A stretch of DNA of 64,000 bases from Ligula intestinalis (lineage: Eukaryota; Platyhelminthes; Cestoda; Diphyllobothriidea; Diphyllobothriidae), in contig JAYGXS010000005.1 of assembly GCA_036362985.1 (NCBI GenBank), positions 56,320,985 through 56,384,984 on the forward strand, read 5' to 3'. The translations under genes were made by a program, and so were the position numbers. Below the pieces are notes generated by a model. The model ran no database searches and was not told the DNA's origin. It saw nothing but the letters and a program-made list of their open reading frames with translations. Below, piece by piece: positions 10,424-19,221 of the stretch (position 1 is its first letter; each line of letters starts with the position of its first letter).

Positions 10424-11150
10424 ATGATTAATATACGCAATACGAAGTTCCTAACTACGCATCCTCGCACAGCACGACTGTTTACCAGTGCACAACCCAT
10501 CGAAGAAGTTAGCTGCTTCCGCTATTTGGGTTCGAATAAGCTAGCCAATGGACAGGCCAAAGACGAAATCAAGAACCGAATCGCGCAGGCTAGAATTGCA
10601 TTTAGGCTGCTAGCCAGACCACTCTGGTCTCGGTCAGACGTACAAAGCCGTTAATATACAGAGCATCCACCCGACCTGTGCGAAACGTGGCCAGTGAGAA
10701 AGGCAGACATTCTATCGCTCGAAGTCTTTGACCGCTGGTGTCTTCGAAGCGTCTTAAAAGTCTCTCGGCAGGATCGAATTTCCCATGTCGAGCTATATCG
10801 CAGGTGTTTCAAACTCCCAGGTCCAGCATCGCCGATTACAATGGTTTGGTCAGATACTCTGCAAGCCATCGACGGATCTCTGCAGATCGGTCATGAACTC
10901 CCATCGTAGTGCAAACTGGAGATACTGACATAGCGGTCAGCTAAAAGCGTGGCTCAACACTGTCAAGCGGGAGCTCGAACGCATAGTCCTCGTAACCGTT
11001 TATGGCTTGCGACATTGGAACAAACACTGGGTTGAAATCTGCGAGGAGCTCACTTCCGATCGTTGCCAATGGGCCGGCGCTATCCAGTGAAGCCGATTAA
11101 TCCAACAACAGAAGCCAATCGGATCAAGTACAAGTAAGTAAGTACTAGGG
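10424..11150 (+). pseudogene. LINE 3' end (RTE-like), frameshifted
   Basis: The frame 10424-10654 contains a CFRYLGS motif and an AQARIAFRLL helix, typical of the region after the RT domain in RTE/CR1-like LINEs. A later frame (10694-10909) has ADILSLEVFDRWCLRSVLKV and DRISHVELYRR, the cysteine/DRW-type C-terminal segment. Stops and shifts interrupt the rest. The end, VKPINPTTEANRIKYK followed by repeated TAAG units near 11133-11145, resembles the short-repeat tail of RTE elements. The 5' portion is missing, as expected for LINE truncation. It lies antisense inside the PHACTR-like intron. Confidence 0.75.
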
Positions 11151-11177
11151 GAGCACACAAAGAAGCCGAGGACATAC

Positions 11178-11719
11178 CATGGAGAATGTTCTTCTGTTCC
11201 AACTCTATTATCGTAGGCCGTCGACTGAGGCGCCGCTCCAGTTGTGCCTCAATGGAAACACGAAATTCCTGCTGCATCTGGGGCGTCCGACTAGGCAGGA
11301 TGTTTTTGGACAGCAGTTCCGACAGATGCGGTCGGCGTTCAAGGAATCGCGCCAGATGGTCGCTGCGACGCAACCACAGATCGGACTGTCGTCGGCGTTG
11401 CTGCGCCAGCTCCTCCACGGTGTTGGTGGGATGGAGGGTGCCGTTGATGCGGGAGGCCGCACATCCATCCTCGTCGTCGGTGTCGCTGTCACTGGTGGGG
11501 AAGGCGCCCAGACCGCCGCTGAAGCGAGCCGAGAGCTGGGAGACCACAGCGCCCTGGGTGCGTGGCGGCGGGTTACGCATGTTGCAGGGGGTGGAAGAAG
11601 CATTGGCGGAAGATGCTGCGAACTGAGGGGAATCCAGGTCCGTGCATTTGGGCATACCTGAGGCGGCATGTTGGGATTTCAACTGCGCAGCCCGCGAGGG
11701 TGGAGTGCGGCGCATGTTC
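11178..11719 (-). CDS. PHACTR: PHACTR-like gene, exon with two RPEL motifs
   Basis: Phosphatase and actin regulators bind G-actin through RPEL motifs and protein phosphatase 1 through a C-terminal site. Counting from the methionine at 11715, the exon has a Ser/Pro-rich start, an acidic patch (SDSDTDDEDG, residues 75-84), and two RPEL motifs at about 118-140 (LARFLERRPHLSELLSKNIL) and 157-178 (LERRLSRRPTIIELEQKNIL). These correspond to the first two of the three C-terminal RPELs in animal PHACTRs. The acceptor TTTTTTCTGGCGCTTAG precedes 11719; the donor GTATGTCC follows 11178. One base is left at each end, giving phases that match both neighbouring exons. The frame runs on past the donor to 11080, but that is intron. 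Other open frames here are shadows. Confidence 0.9.
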
Positions 11720-11989
11720 CTAAGCGCCAGAAAAAATAAACAGACGTCAAGCGGTTAGGAAGGCGGAATTTTACAGCATCTTTGCAGAGGCCTGAGAGGG
11801 AAGAAAAGCGCTGCAGGGTTAGGACGTAAAAAAGCCAATGCTCGACCGGAAGTATTGTGCCGGGGGGAGCATAAAAACAGCTCTACCGCTAAACAATTTT
11901 CCCTTGCTGCCACCCAGCACGGACACTTAAACCAGTGTAGATAACGAACAAGGGGTTGCAGAATTTAGTTGACCCAATTGTGAAAAAAT
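11720..11989. other. intron sequence beside the RPEL exon
   Basis: Contains the polypyrimidine tract and acceptor used by the exon at 11719 (minus strand). Otherwise nothing recognised. Confidence 0.5.
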
Positions 11990-12115
11990 CTCGCGGCGAC
12001 AGCGGGAGTCGAACCTGCACAGAAGGGAGGCTCTTACGCAGCCAACGCTCCACCTATTTGAGCTACAACGCCACACCGTGCGCTGTGAATTTCATCACAA
12101 TTGGATCGATTGCTT
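11990..12115 (-). repeat. tRNA-derived SINE, minus copy
   Basis: On the minus strand, an A-box-like TAGCTCAAATAGGTGGAGCG (12045-12065) and a B-box-like GGTTCGACTCCC (12004-12015) are spaced as in a tRNA head. The flanking TTGACCCAATTGTGAAAAA at about 11970 is the SINE body sequence shared with copies at 14.0 and 48.9 kb. It faces the plus-strand copy at 12224, so the two form an inverted pair. Confidence 0.8.
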
Positions 12116-12350
12116 AGGAAATCCTGCTTAGGCAGTCAGATTGCTGTTCCGTAACGGTGGATTTTATACGAGCAGTAAATCGGGCGGGTAAAATCAATCC
12201 AAGGGTGATTAAATTCACGTCGTGGCGTCGTAGCTCAATCGGTAGAGCGCTGGCTGCGTAAGGGCCTTCCCTGCTGTGCGGGTTCGACTGCCGCCGACGC
12301 CGCGAGTTTTTTACAAGCGGGTTAGTTAAATTAAGCAAATCTGCCTAAAA
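12116..12350 (+). repeat. tRNA-derived SINE, plus copy with paired acceptor stem
   Basis: The tRNA-like head spans 12224-12301: GGCGTCG (12224-12230) pairs exactly with CGACGCC (12295-12301). The A box TAGCTCAATCGGTAGAGCG is at 12231-12249 and the B box GGTTCGACTGC at 12281-12291. The anticodon and T stems are mispaired, so it is a SINE head rather than a working tRNA gene. The tail contains AGTTAAATTAAGCAAATCTG, complementary to the tail motif of the minus copies. Confidence 0.8.
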
Positions 12351-12458
12351 CCCCCAAACGAATTTCAGAATGTCTGCCCTGTAGGAAATTATTCATTTTA
12401 GCACAAACGACCCTTTATACTTAGCCTAATTAGTGTTCCTGGACGATGAACAGCCCTT

Positions 12459-12755
12459 TTGCTCCCTGGCGCTGGCTTGTCGAAAAACAGGTATGCGGGT
12501 CATGGTTTGGCTGAGTGCAGTAGCTTTTTAAAGATGGAAAGGAACGCTTCCTTGTACACCGCCTCCAACATACAAAGAGGGGGTCAGTCAGACTACCAAA
12601 CGGCACGCCTGCTGCAGGAAGCATGGCATTCACGTGCGGATTCAGTTAACAGGCATATCGATGCCTACCTCGCGTTGCACGAACAGATCGAGGACAGGGG
12701 TCAAGGGAAAGGTCACTCCCGGCAGAACTGAGTTAAATACGCAGTTAGCTGTACA
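12459..12755 (+). pseudogene. PLE GIY-YIG C-terminal end
   Basis: The frame ending at 12731 contains KMERNASLYTASN, then EAWHSRADSVNRHID and AYLALHEQIEDRG. The EAW...SVNRHID pattern is the conserved end of PLE endonuclease proteins, as in the 1.7-kb and 39.6-kb copies. The catalytic N-terminal part is absent. A hammerhead-like module follows directly. Confidence 0.7.
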
Positions 12756-12835
12756 TTAATTCATCCCTTGACAATGACGTCGCGGGAAGGTTCGAAACGT
12801 CGGACAAATTAACCCCTGGCCCCAGAGAACGTTTT
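12756..12835 (+). ncRNA. hammerhead-like module with long stem I
   Basis: TTAATT (12756-12761) and TCC (12764-12766) pair with GGA (12802-12804) and AATTAA (12807-12812) across the module. Between them lie TTGACAATGA and, at 12794-12801, GAAACGTC. The first box departs from CTGATGA by an insertion and substitution, so activity is unlikely. Downstream CCCCAGAGAACG parallels the CCAGCGATCG ending of other copies. Confidence 0.4.
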
Positions 12836-13684
12836 ATTATCTTCTATTCAGTTACCTGAGCCTCACATATTCGCGACTAAAGGATAAGGTTCGAGCATAC
12901 TCTTATTGCCAGATGGCATCCATCATGGAAGATCTACATTGGAAAGAGCCATTTTACGAGAGAAAGGGGGGAAAGAGAGATGCGATTTTTTACAATATAA
13001 TCCCCAAATTTTCAGCACAGAAAACTACACTCGCCGACATCGTGAAGAAATGTCCTTGAAAATGTGACAAATGTAGGCCAAATTGAACTTCCTTCAAATC
13101 GGCGCCATTGTCGAACGCTCATAACCTCATTGTTATAATTCAAATAAACACTAAGGAGTAAAAATCGGGTTCTAATGGCTGTACTGGGCCAAGCGATGTA
13201 TACATAAAAAAATTTAGATGCGAATGGAGGAAAGAAAAAAGTGCGGTTCATTTTAAAAAGCTTGTTTATTTATAGGAAAAGTATTTGCTAGATCCGTGGC
13301 AAACAGGTCCTCAGATAGCACGGACGATCGGCGCATATACGTCAGATCCGACAGACTACAAAACTATCCGGTGCTGGTAACCACCCTACTATCAGCTAGC
13401 TGCGAGCTGCGTCTATATATAACAGACAGACTCCTCTGCTGCAGGTTTTCTGCGGTCTAGACAATCTCTTATGTGGATGTATGTTGTCTTTCAGAAAACT
13501 AAGAAAAGCTCGGAGCCACTTTCCACTTCCTAACGGGAACTCTGAGCACTCTGGCTACAAGAATAACACCGAAATGGAGTAAATGCGGTAGAAGCCAACT
13601 TAATTGAATATGAATATTTTAAGGACAGATAACGATCTCAGATAAATGCAGATTCAGTTGCCGCAATTGCGGAAAATTCGTTAA
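12836..13684. other. unassigned intronic stretch
   Basis: No family recognised. The minus-strand open frame 13012-13251 has no motif. Confidence 0.3.
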
Positions 13685-13757
13685 GTCGGTGTGATTCGAG
13701 TCCACACAACAGGAAAGGTCTTAGTACAGCCAACGCTCTATCATTATGCCACGAAGG
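13685..13757 (-). repeat. decayed tRNA-SINE head
   Basis: Minus strand: a B-box-like GGACTCGAATCAC (13691-13703) and an A-box-like TGGCATAATGATAGAGCGT (13733-13751) at tRNA spacing. The body sequence is not clearly preserved. Confidence 0.6.
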
Positions 13758-13984
13758 CAAGTCGAAGCTTTGAATAGTGGTCCTGCGAAAATAGTCTTCA
13801 GAGGAAGTCTATCAGGATACCGGGTTTCGTGAAGCAGGTCCTGGATTGATCCAGACTGTCAGCCGAACAAAGAATTTTTGTCCTGTACGCCAAGCAACGG
13901 AATAGATGGAGGTTAAATTGGATGGCGTTGCGAAGTGTTTTATATCTAGAGGGCTTTTTTACCTGATCTTTGAGGTGCCTTATT

Positions 13985-14262
13985 TATTTTATTCAATCAA
14001 CCTAATTGTGAAAAATTCGTGGCCTCAGTGGGATTCAAACCCACGTCAACAAGGGGGGAGGAGCTTGAGTATAGCAAACGCTCTGCCAACTGAGCTACGA
14101 GAGAGCCGCGAATTTAATTATAATTGGGTCGATTAACCCGCCAAGCCTACTGCACGTATGGAATCCGCCAATAGGGATACAGTGAGCTGACTGCCCAGGC
14201 GGGATTTCCCAAGCAATCATCTAGAATCCAACAGAATGATTACTAGGCTCAACTCTGCAAAA
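13985..14262 (-). repeat. tRNA-derived SINE
   Basis: On the minus strand the head spans about 14018-14106, with A box TAGCTCAGTTGGCAGAGCG and B box GGTTTGAATCCC. The body has TTGGGTCGATTAACCCGCCA, then GACTGCCCAGGCGGGATTTC and CACCTAGAATCC-like sequence, all shared with the 48.9-49.3 kb copies. Confidence 0.85.
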
Positions 14263-14280
14263 CTCTCATAATAAAGTACA

Positions 14281-14462
14281 AATATTTTCAGCAAATCTTC
14301 ATCAGTCCACACATTTGCAAGGGAAATTAACGCTATACATAACAATTAAAGTTTGAATAGGCAGTAAAATCGATAACTATCTAACACGGGCGCTGATTGG
14401 CCAACGCGGACTATGTCAGTTTGCGCATGTAGGCCATGTCAGCGTGTTGGTTGAGGGATTGT
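14281..14462 (-). repeat. PLE inverted terminal segment, left arm
   Basis: This segment (AAATCTTCATCAG ... ATCTAACACGGGCGCTGATT ... GCGTGTTGGTTGAGGGATTG) is the reverse complement of 14936-15110. It holds the CTGATGA...GAAA-like module on the minus strand (GGACTGATGAAGATTTGCTG). Together the arms flank the endonuclease relic, as expected for a PLE with inverted terminal repeats. Confidence 0.75.
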
Positions 14463-14935
14463 CACAAACTGCAATCAAAAACGCTTTCCAAGCGGCGAAC
14501 TTACGGGTGCTCTTCACGAACTCTCCCCTCCTACGATTGGGAGGTAAAGACAGACTCCCTTTGAAGACCACATCAATGTGCATTGACTCTTTCACTTGCT
14601 CCTGTGGAGCGGGATACATCGCCCGTACAACGAGGCGTCTCGAAAAGAGGGTACGTGAGCACATACCGACCTGGCTAAGTTAAGGTGAAACTAGATCAAT
14701 ATCGAGTGCTATTCTCGCACATCTAGTCGATACTAACGAAGCCTTTCAGGTGGTCTACAGGACAACATCTAATTTTTCCAAAAACCTACGCCAACGGATG
14801 CTCGCAACAGCCGAAGCAGTAGCTATAAGGCTAGCAAATCGAGTGCTGTGTTGTCAGAAGACTCTGACACAAGCTCTGTCATTTTCATGGCCTAAACCGA
14901 CACCAGGTGGCGATAGGATTTCGCCCTTACCAACA
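14463..14935 (+). pseudogene. PLE GIY-YIG endonuclease, second lineage
   Basis: The frame 14444-14683 contains SFTCSCGAGYIARTTRRLEK and RVREHIPTWLS: the CxC, the YIG-like GYIA and the R...EH motifs of the GIY-YIG fold. It stops at 14683. A second frame (14750-14968) holds FQVVYRTTSNFSK-like sequence and RQRMLATAEAVAIRL, then LCCQKTLTQALSFSWP. The same protein is encoded at 43.55-44.12 kb. No RT domain is present, so the copy is 5'-truncated. Confidence 0.8.
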
Positions 14936-15175
14936 AGCGACAATCCCTCAACCAACACGCTGACATGACCTACATGCGCAAGCTGACATAGTCCGCGTTG
15001 GCCAATCAGCGCCCGTCTTAGATAGTTATTGATTTTCTACCTATTCAAACTTTCATTGTTATGTACAGCGTTAATTTCCCTTGTAAATGTGCGGTCTGAT
15101 GAAGAGTTGCTCAACGCAAATTGTTTGCCATAAACTGACTTCTAATATTAACCATGGGAATATTTGCGGAAAATA
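14936..15175 (+). repeat. PLE terminal segment, right arm
   Basis: It carries CAACCAACACGCTGACATG, GTTGGCCAATCAGCGCCCG and the TCTGATGAAGAGTTGCTC module near 15097-15114, followed by TTGTTTGCCATAAACTGAC and CATGGGAATATTTGCGG. The segment is the reverse complement of 14281-14462. The same ending occurs at 41.4-41.67 and 44.03-44.32 kb. Confidence 0.75.
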
Positions 15176-15919
15176 AAAATACTAAAAACAGGCAAGGAGA
15201 GAGAAAGAGAGGTCAATGCGCGAAATTGGGAGGCCATCAAAGTAAAGAGCAGGTTAGCACGAGAAGGTGGACGAGAAGAGAATTAGACTGTTTTTAGCTT
15301 GCGAATAAAAGGCTCTGGAGACGCCTGCCTTGGTTAGCGGTCACACAACCCAAAACTGGACGTTTGCAGCGGATGTTGGATGAAAAAAAATAACATACGA
15401 ATTTAAATCGTTGTTCCAGCGCAAAAATCCCCCAGAACACGCGAGCAGGGCTGCGCCACTCTGATAACATGTGTTTCAAATTTGTGCTGTTGCCTAGCAA
15501 GAAGGCACAACAAACCTAGATTGAAAGCACGAGAGAGGCTGTAATTCGCGCACGCGATAGGTAGTAAAAATATGGTTGTCAGATCGAAATTACCACAGTG
15601 GACCGAACCGGGTTGCCAGGTTCGAAGAGTGCTCGTTCTGACGATTTGATGATGAGGTGACTAGCTTTCATTAATACGCGTTCCTCCTGGTAGAACGAAA
15701 GGGTAGCTGGCATGTTCTGAATTTTTTCTTCTTTGACCGAATTTGGCACGGTAGTAAATTTATGCGCTCTAAACAACAGCATACAAAACAGGCCGATGCG
15801 CAAACCTCCACTAGGTAAGAAACGAAGAAAAAACCTCCCAATTTTACCTATATGTGTTATGGTGTAGAGAGCGGTATACACTTTTATGCTTAATATACGC
15901 AAAAATTCAAGGTCCAGAC
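15176..15919. other. unassigned intronic stretch
   Basis: No repeat family or protein recognised. The 207-codon minus-strand frame 15579-16202 crosses this stretch and was rejected as a gene. Confidence 0.3.
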
Positions 15920-16175
15920 ATAATATTCCTTTCATCATCTCCGAAAGAGGAATAAGAAGGGTCGATTTCTGTACATCGGTACAATCGATTGACACACGGG
16001 CATCAGGTGTCAGGCTCACGTTTGGACACACTGACACCAGCAGGAGAACGGTTACCATGCTCTGACGATGGAAGCGAGAAAGATTTTGAAGCGTCAGCTT
16101 AAATACAACCTGGTCCAAGAAATCGCCCCTTCTTCTTTTTTTTCTTCCTCTTCCGAGGATGATGAAAGGAACACT
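15920..16175 (+). repeat. inverted-repeat element with CTGACGA module (copy A)
   Basis: ATTCCTTTCATCATCTCCGA near 15925 is mirrored by TCCGAGGATGATGAAAGGAA near 16155. Between them CTGACGA at 16062-16068, AAGCGAGAAAG and GAAGCGTCAGC match the better preserved copy at 37.83-38.37 kb. No coding region of its own. Confidence 0.6.
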
Positions 16176-16304
16176 TTTATTCGTTTCAGCGACACAGGCC
16201 AAAAACCAGGAGTCTAAAAACTACTAGCCTGTGGTGAAATAGCTTTTCAGCTGGTCTCTCTGAGGTCTTCGGATGGACAGAGACTACAGATCGAGAGCAC
16301 GATG

Positions 16305-16396
16305 GGGAAGGCGCATCAATAATCTCGGCCATTCTTTTAGAAAGTTTTAGATATCCTTCTGATGTTGTTGCAATCAGTACCGGCTAATTTATTCGA
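16305..16396 (+). repeat. 92-bp direct repeat, copy 1
   Basis: GGGAAGGCGCATCAATAATC ... GGCTAATTTATTCGA. It recurs at 16808-16899 with about seven differences and the same length, flanking a LINE fragment. Confidence 0.85.
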
Positions 16397-16807
16397 GTTT
16401 TGAGTTGACCCCCTCTTCGACGTTTCCAATAAGGCAACGGTTTTACGGCGAGGGCAGTAGCACTGAGCTCTTGAGGTTGGAGACGAAGAACGTGTCCAAA
16501 CCACGTCAGCCGTCTTTCCTTAATGGCCTGGGATATCCTTATGATTTTGTCACAGCGAGTGCGGACGGTCTTATTCAAGACGAAGTCGGTGTACCTCACT
16601 CGAAGGATACTCCAAATACAGTAGTCGTCAAAGTCTTCCAGTTTCTGTTCAGCCTCCACGCGCATGGCCCAACATTCGCATACGTATAGGAGAACGGACG
16701 GCGCAGATGCACTGTACACACACGGATCTTTGTTGAGATAGAAATATCGCGTTAGGTCCATAAGCACTTCCGAAGGCTGGAGAAAACTCGTCGTTTTGCG
16801 TCAATTC
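16397..16807 (-). pseudogene. LINE C-terminal fragment (same family as 55.95 kb)
   Basis: The minus-strand frame 16767-16384 reads SVLLYVCECWAMRVE, then LRVRYTDFVLNKTVRTRCDK, RRLTWFGHVLRL and WKRRRGGQLKTRIN. These match the corresponding segments of the LINE at 55.95-56.3 kb (LYGCECWALRAE, RLRWFGHALRR, RRRRGGQLKTWLN). It is the cysteine-rich C-terminal region beyond the reverse transcriptase. It is truncated on both sides and bracketed by the 92-bp direct repeats. Confidence 0.8.
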
Positions 16808-16899
16808 GGGAAGGCGCATAAATAATCTCGGTCATTCTTTTAGAAAGTTTGAGGTATCCTTCAGGTGTTGTTGCAATCAGTACTGGCTAATTTATTCGA
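16808..16899 (+). repeat. 92-bp direct repeat, copy 2
   Basis: Second copy of 16305-16396, 503 bp downstream. Confidence 0.85.
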
Positions 16900-18492
16900 A
16901 AGTGAGGCGGCGTACATCACTTGAGGAATTATTTTCAGGTGACTGCAAATGAAGCGCCCCCAGATTCCTTCCGTATTCCATGTCACAATCATACAAGAGG
17001 ACTGACCAGGAAGTTTCAGTCCAGTCATGCATAAGCTGTCCGGCCATGAACTGTTTCACGGACAGGCTCGCCTTTTGCAAGAAGCTAGTCGCCACGCTGT
17101 ATCAACCAGAAGAGGCACTTGAGCCGCTTAAAGTGAAATGGATGCTGACTCGCAGGAGCAACAATTTGAATTTCTAAGCAGACAACATTATCCGGCAAGG
17201 GAAACGGAGACTGGAATGGCCATTTTTGGCTCATTGCTAACAATGCTATTTTCTTAGACCACTACCAACTGTGTAGCTGCTAGCAAAGCTCAAGAAAGAG
17301 TTCTAAGGCAGAGCAGGACAAGTGAGTTCCGTTAGCGATCGTTGAACGTTAATCAATGAGTGTCAATTTTTATTTCATGCGGACAGTAAACATCCATGTG
17401 GCGGGGATGGGATCTTATGGTGCTAAACTTGACTTATGACGGCCTAAAAACGATCCAGAATCAAATTTCGAAGATCCTTTTTGGATTGAGTGGCTCAGCT
17501 AGCATACCATTCACCCGCACAGTTCATCCAGGGTTACAGATCGCGTTGGTTCCCGCTCACACTGCAGCGTGAACTATAATACTTAAAACGGACATTTCCA
17601 TGAGACGGAGTAAATAATGCTCCCCAGCAACTGTCCTTATTGTTGTCAGAGGTTAGCTTCACTTCCACCTTGATCCAAGAAGCCAGTCGCACGGTACCGA
17701 CGGCAATGTTAGACTCCAATGAGTCCCGATTCGACGTCAACTGCTATAAACGAACAGTTTTAGTGTAGTTCTTTTTTCCTATTGGTTGTAAATCTAAGTT
17801 TAATCATCGCGCGCCAAAAGCTAGACTAGTTAAATAATTACTCCTATCATTTTTTTTACTTTTATACGCTCTTTTTTTCAATCATTTATCCTTTCCCTCG
17901 ATATAATCCACCTATTTAACCCCTTTTACCATCGGTCCCGTATTACACAAAGGTGGGATTTTTTATTTCTGTGCTATTACTTATAAGGAATCCTCACCAG
18001 ACCTTATTCGGATCGACTTTCGTTGTCATTCAGCTATACCTCAACCGCCAACAGTGAAGACAGGGTAATGCACTTCAATCGGAGGTGCCATACGACACAG
18101 GTGTTTTCTGGCGTAGGTAGGTTTATTGATTGCGCTCATCATCAACATTACAGACTTCAAGGAGCACATTAAATTCTCTCCAATAGAACTTTGGGTCCGA
18201 ACTGAATATGTGTACATTATCTGAACTATGGCGCAAGACCACTTGTAATACGGAAATGATAGTAATAAAGAACTTTGGGGAGGGAAACGCGGTGTCCCTT
18301 CGTACTTGCGCTGCAGACTTGTTTGAATACATTAAAAAAGACACTTCGTCCGGAGGCATTTGAGGTAGATTATACGGATCCGTTCTGCAGTGAGCTCTGG
18401 AACACAGGATCAGGCCTTTGCAAACCGTGTAACGATTAAAAAATATGACGGAAGGGGGGGGGGAGAAGGAGCGATACTTTTTGTAGCCTATT
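16900..18492. other. unassigned intronic stretch
   Basis: A short block at about 17319-17368 (GTGAGTTCCGTTAGCGATCG ... ATCAATGAGTGTCAA) also occurs at 50.83 and 51.12 kb. A G-run lies near 18454. Otherwise nothing recognised. Confidence 0.35.
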
Positions 18493-18870
18493 TACAGTAG
18501 ACGTCGCGGATCACGCAACATTTCGACATAGGCGAAAGATTGATACTCTTTCGCTAATCGGCATGGACTCAGGTTGTGATACTGGCCATCGTGTAGTCTA
18601 TTCTGAAGTTTATTCCGTCATGATAGGATGCGGGCTTTTTAACGAGCTTCGTTCTGGCTACCAGCAAAAAGTAGCGATTGTAAAAACTGGCTACTTAACT
18701 AGCATGCCTTCTTATCATTGATTTTGACTGCCTTTATAAATTGAAATATATTTTATGGAAAACATGCATGAAAAAAATTATTTCCTGTACTTGTTTGATA
18801 GCAAAGTACGCCTTCTTTAAATTTTATACTCAAGGAAAGGGTAGCTCTCGGTTATAAAAAAATTGCTCAA
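18493..18870 (+). repeat. long inverted repeat, left arm (split by Gypsy insertion)
   Basis: TACAGTAGACGTCGCGGA ... is matched in reverse complement by 23038-23413. Shared landmarks include CAACATTTCGACATAGGCGA, GAAAGATTGATACTCTT, TTTATTCCGTCATGATAGGA, TGCGGGCTTTT and ACGAGCTTCGTTCTG. The arms are roughly 375 bp each. Without the LTR element the whole would be about 1 kb, a fold-back or MITE-like element. A related fragment lies near 34.7-34.8 kb. Confidence 0.85.
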
Positions 18871-18941
18871 TAGCCGAATAATTTTCTAACCTAGTGACTG
18901 CTACACTCGAATTCAATGTTTTAACACTGCGCACTGTGTAC

Positions 18942-18946
18942 ATCCT
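18942..18946 (+). repeat. target-site duplication ATCCT, left
   Basis: ATCCT immediately precedes the 5' LTR and recurs immediately after the 3' LTR at 22862-22866. A five-base duplication is typical of Gypsy integrases. Confidence 0.9.
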
Positions 18947-19198
18947 TGTGGTGTTAATACTAATCTGACACTCGTTCACCCCCTTTTCGCTCATTCTTGT
19001 TGATTAACATTCACCCCTGCCTCCCTACGAACGCTTGATGTTTGCCTATATAATCCTTACCGCTCTTTATTCCTTTTTAGTTCGTGTACGACAATTATAA
19101 GATGAGTAAAGCCCAATTCTAGGTTACTCGACTTTTCATTCTTCTCGACTGTTAGGCTATTGTGTACTGAATAACGCGACTATCTCCCAATCACGAAA
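18947..19198 (+). mobile_element. 5' LTR of the Gypsy element (252 bp)
   Basis: It starts TGTGGTGTTA and ends ACGAAA (ancestral ACGACA by comparison with the 3' LTR). A TATA box TATATAAT is at 19047-19054. The 3' LTR is also 252 bp; by hand count they differ at seven positions. Confidence 0.92.
19047..19054 (+). promoter_or_regulatory. LTR TATA box
   Basis: TATATAAT, 39 bp upstream of the segment 19093-19110 that is complementary to the primer site. The 3' LTR equivalent is TTTATAAT. The transcript should start between about 19075 and 19093. Confidence 0.6.
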
Positions 19199-19199
19199 A

Positions 19200-19217
19200 T
19201 TTACTCATCTTATAATT
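19200..19217 (+). promoter_or_regulatory. self-complementary primer binding site
   Basis: TTTACTCATCTTATAATT starts one base after the 5' LTR. It is the exact reverse complement of AATTATAAGATGAGTAAA at 19093-19110 inside the LTR (18 of 18 bases; also present in the 3' LTR). There is no TGG start or other tRNA 3'-end complement. The geometry places the primer 3' end next to the LTR, as required for minus-strand strong-stop DNA. This fits self-priming as known for Tf1/sushi elements. Confidence 0.75.
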
Positions 19218-19221
19218 CAGA

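Noticed and set aside
11179..11661. Plus-strand open frames of 146-160 codons
   Set aside because: Shadows of the RPEL exon on the opposite strand.
12224..12301. Functional tRNA gene
   Set aside because: Acceptor and D stems pair, but the anticodon and T stems do not, and SINE body sequence follows; other copies are clearly repeats.
15579..16202. 207-codon open frame on the minus strand
   Set aside because: No motif; it overlaps the CTGACGA inverted-repeat element, and its composition is hydrophobic noise.
19200..19217. Ordinary tRNA primer binding site
   Set aside because: No TGG start and no tRNA 3'-end complement that I can recognise, while the 18-base match to the LTR is exact. Not excluded without a tRNA search.
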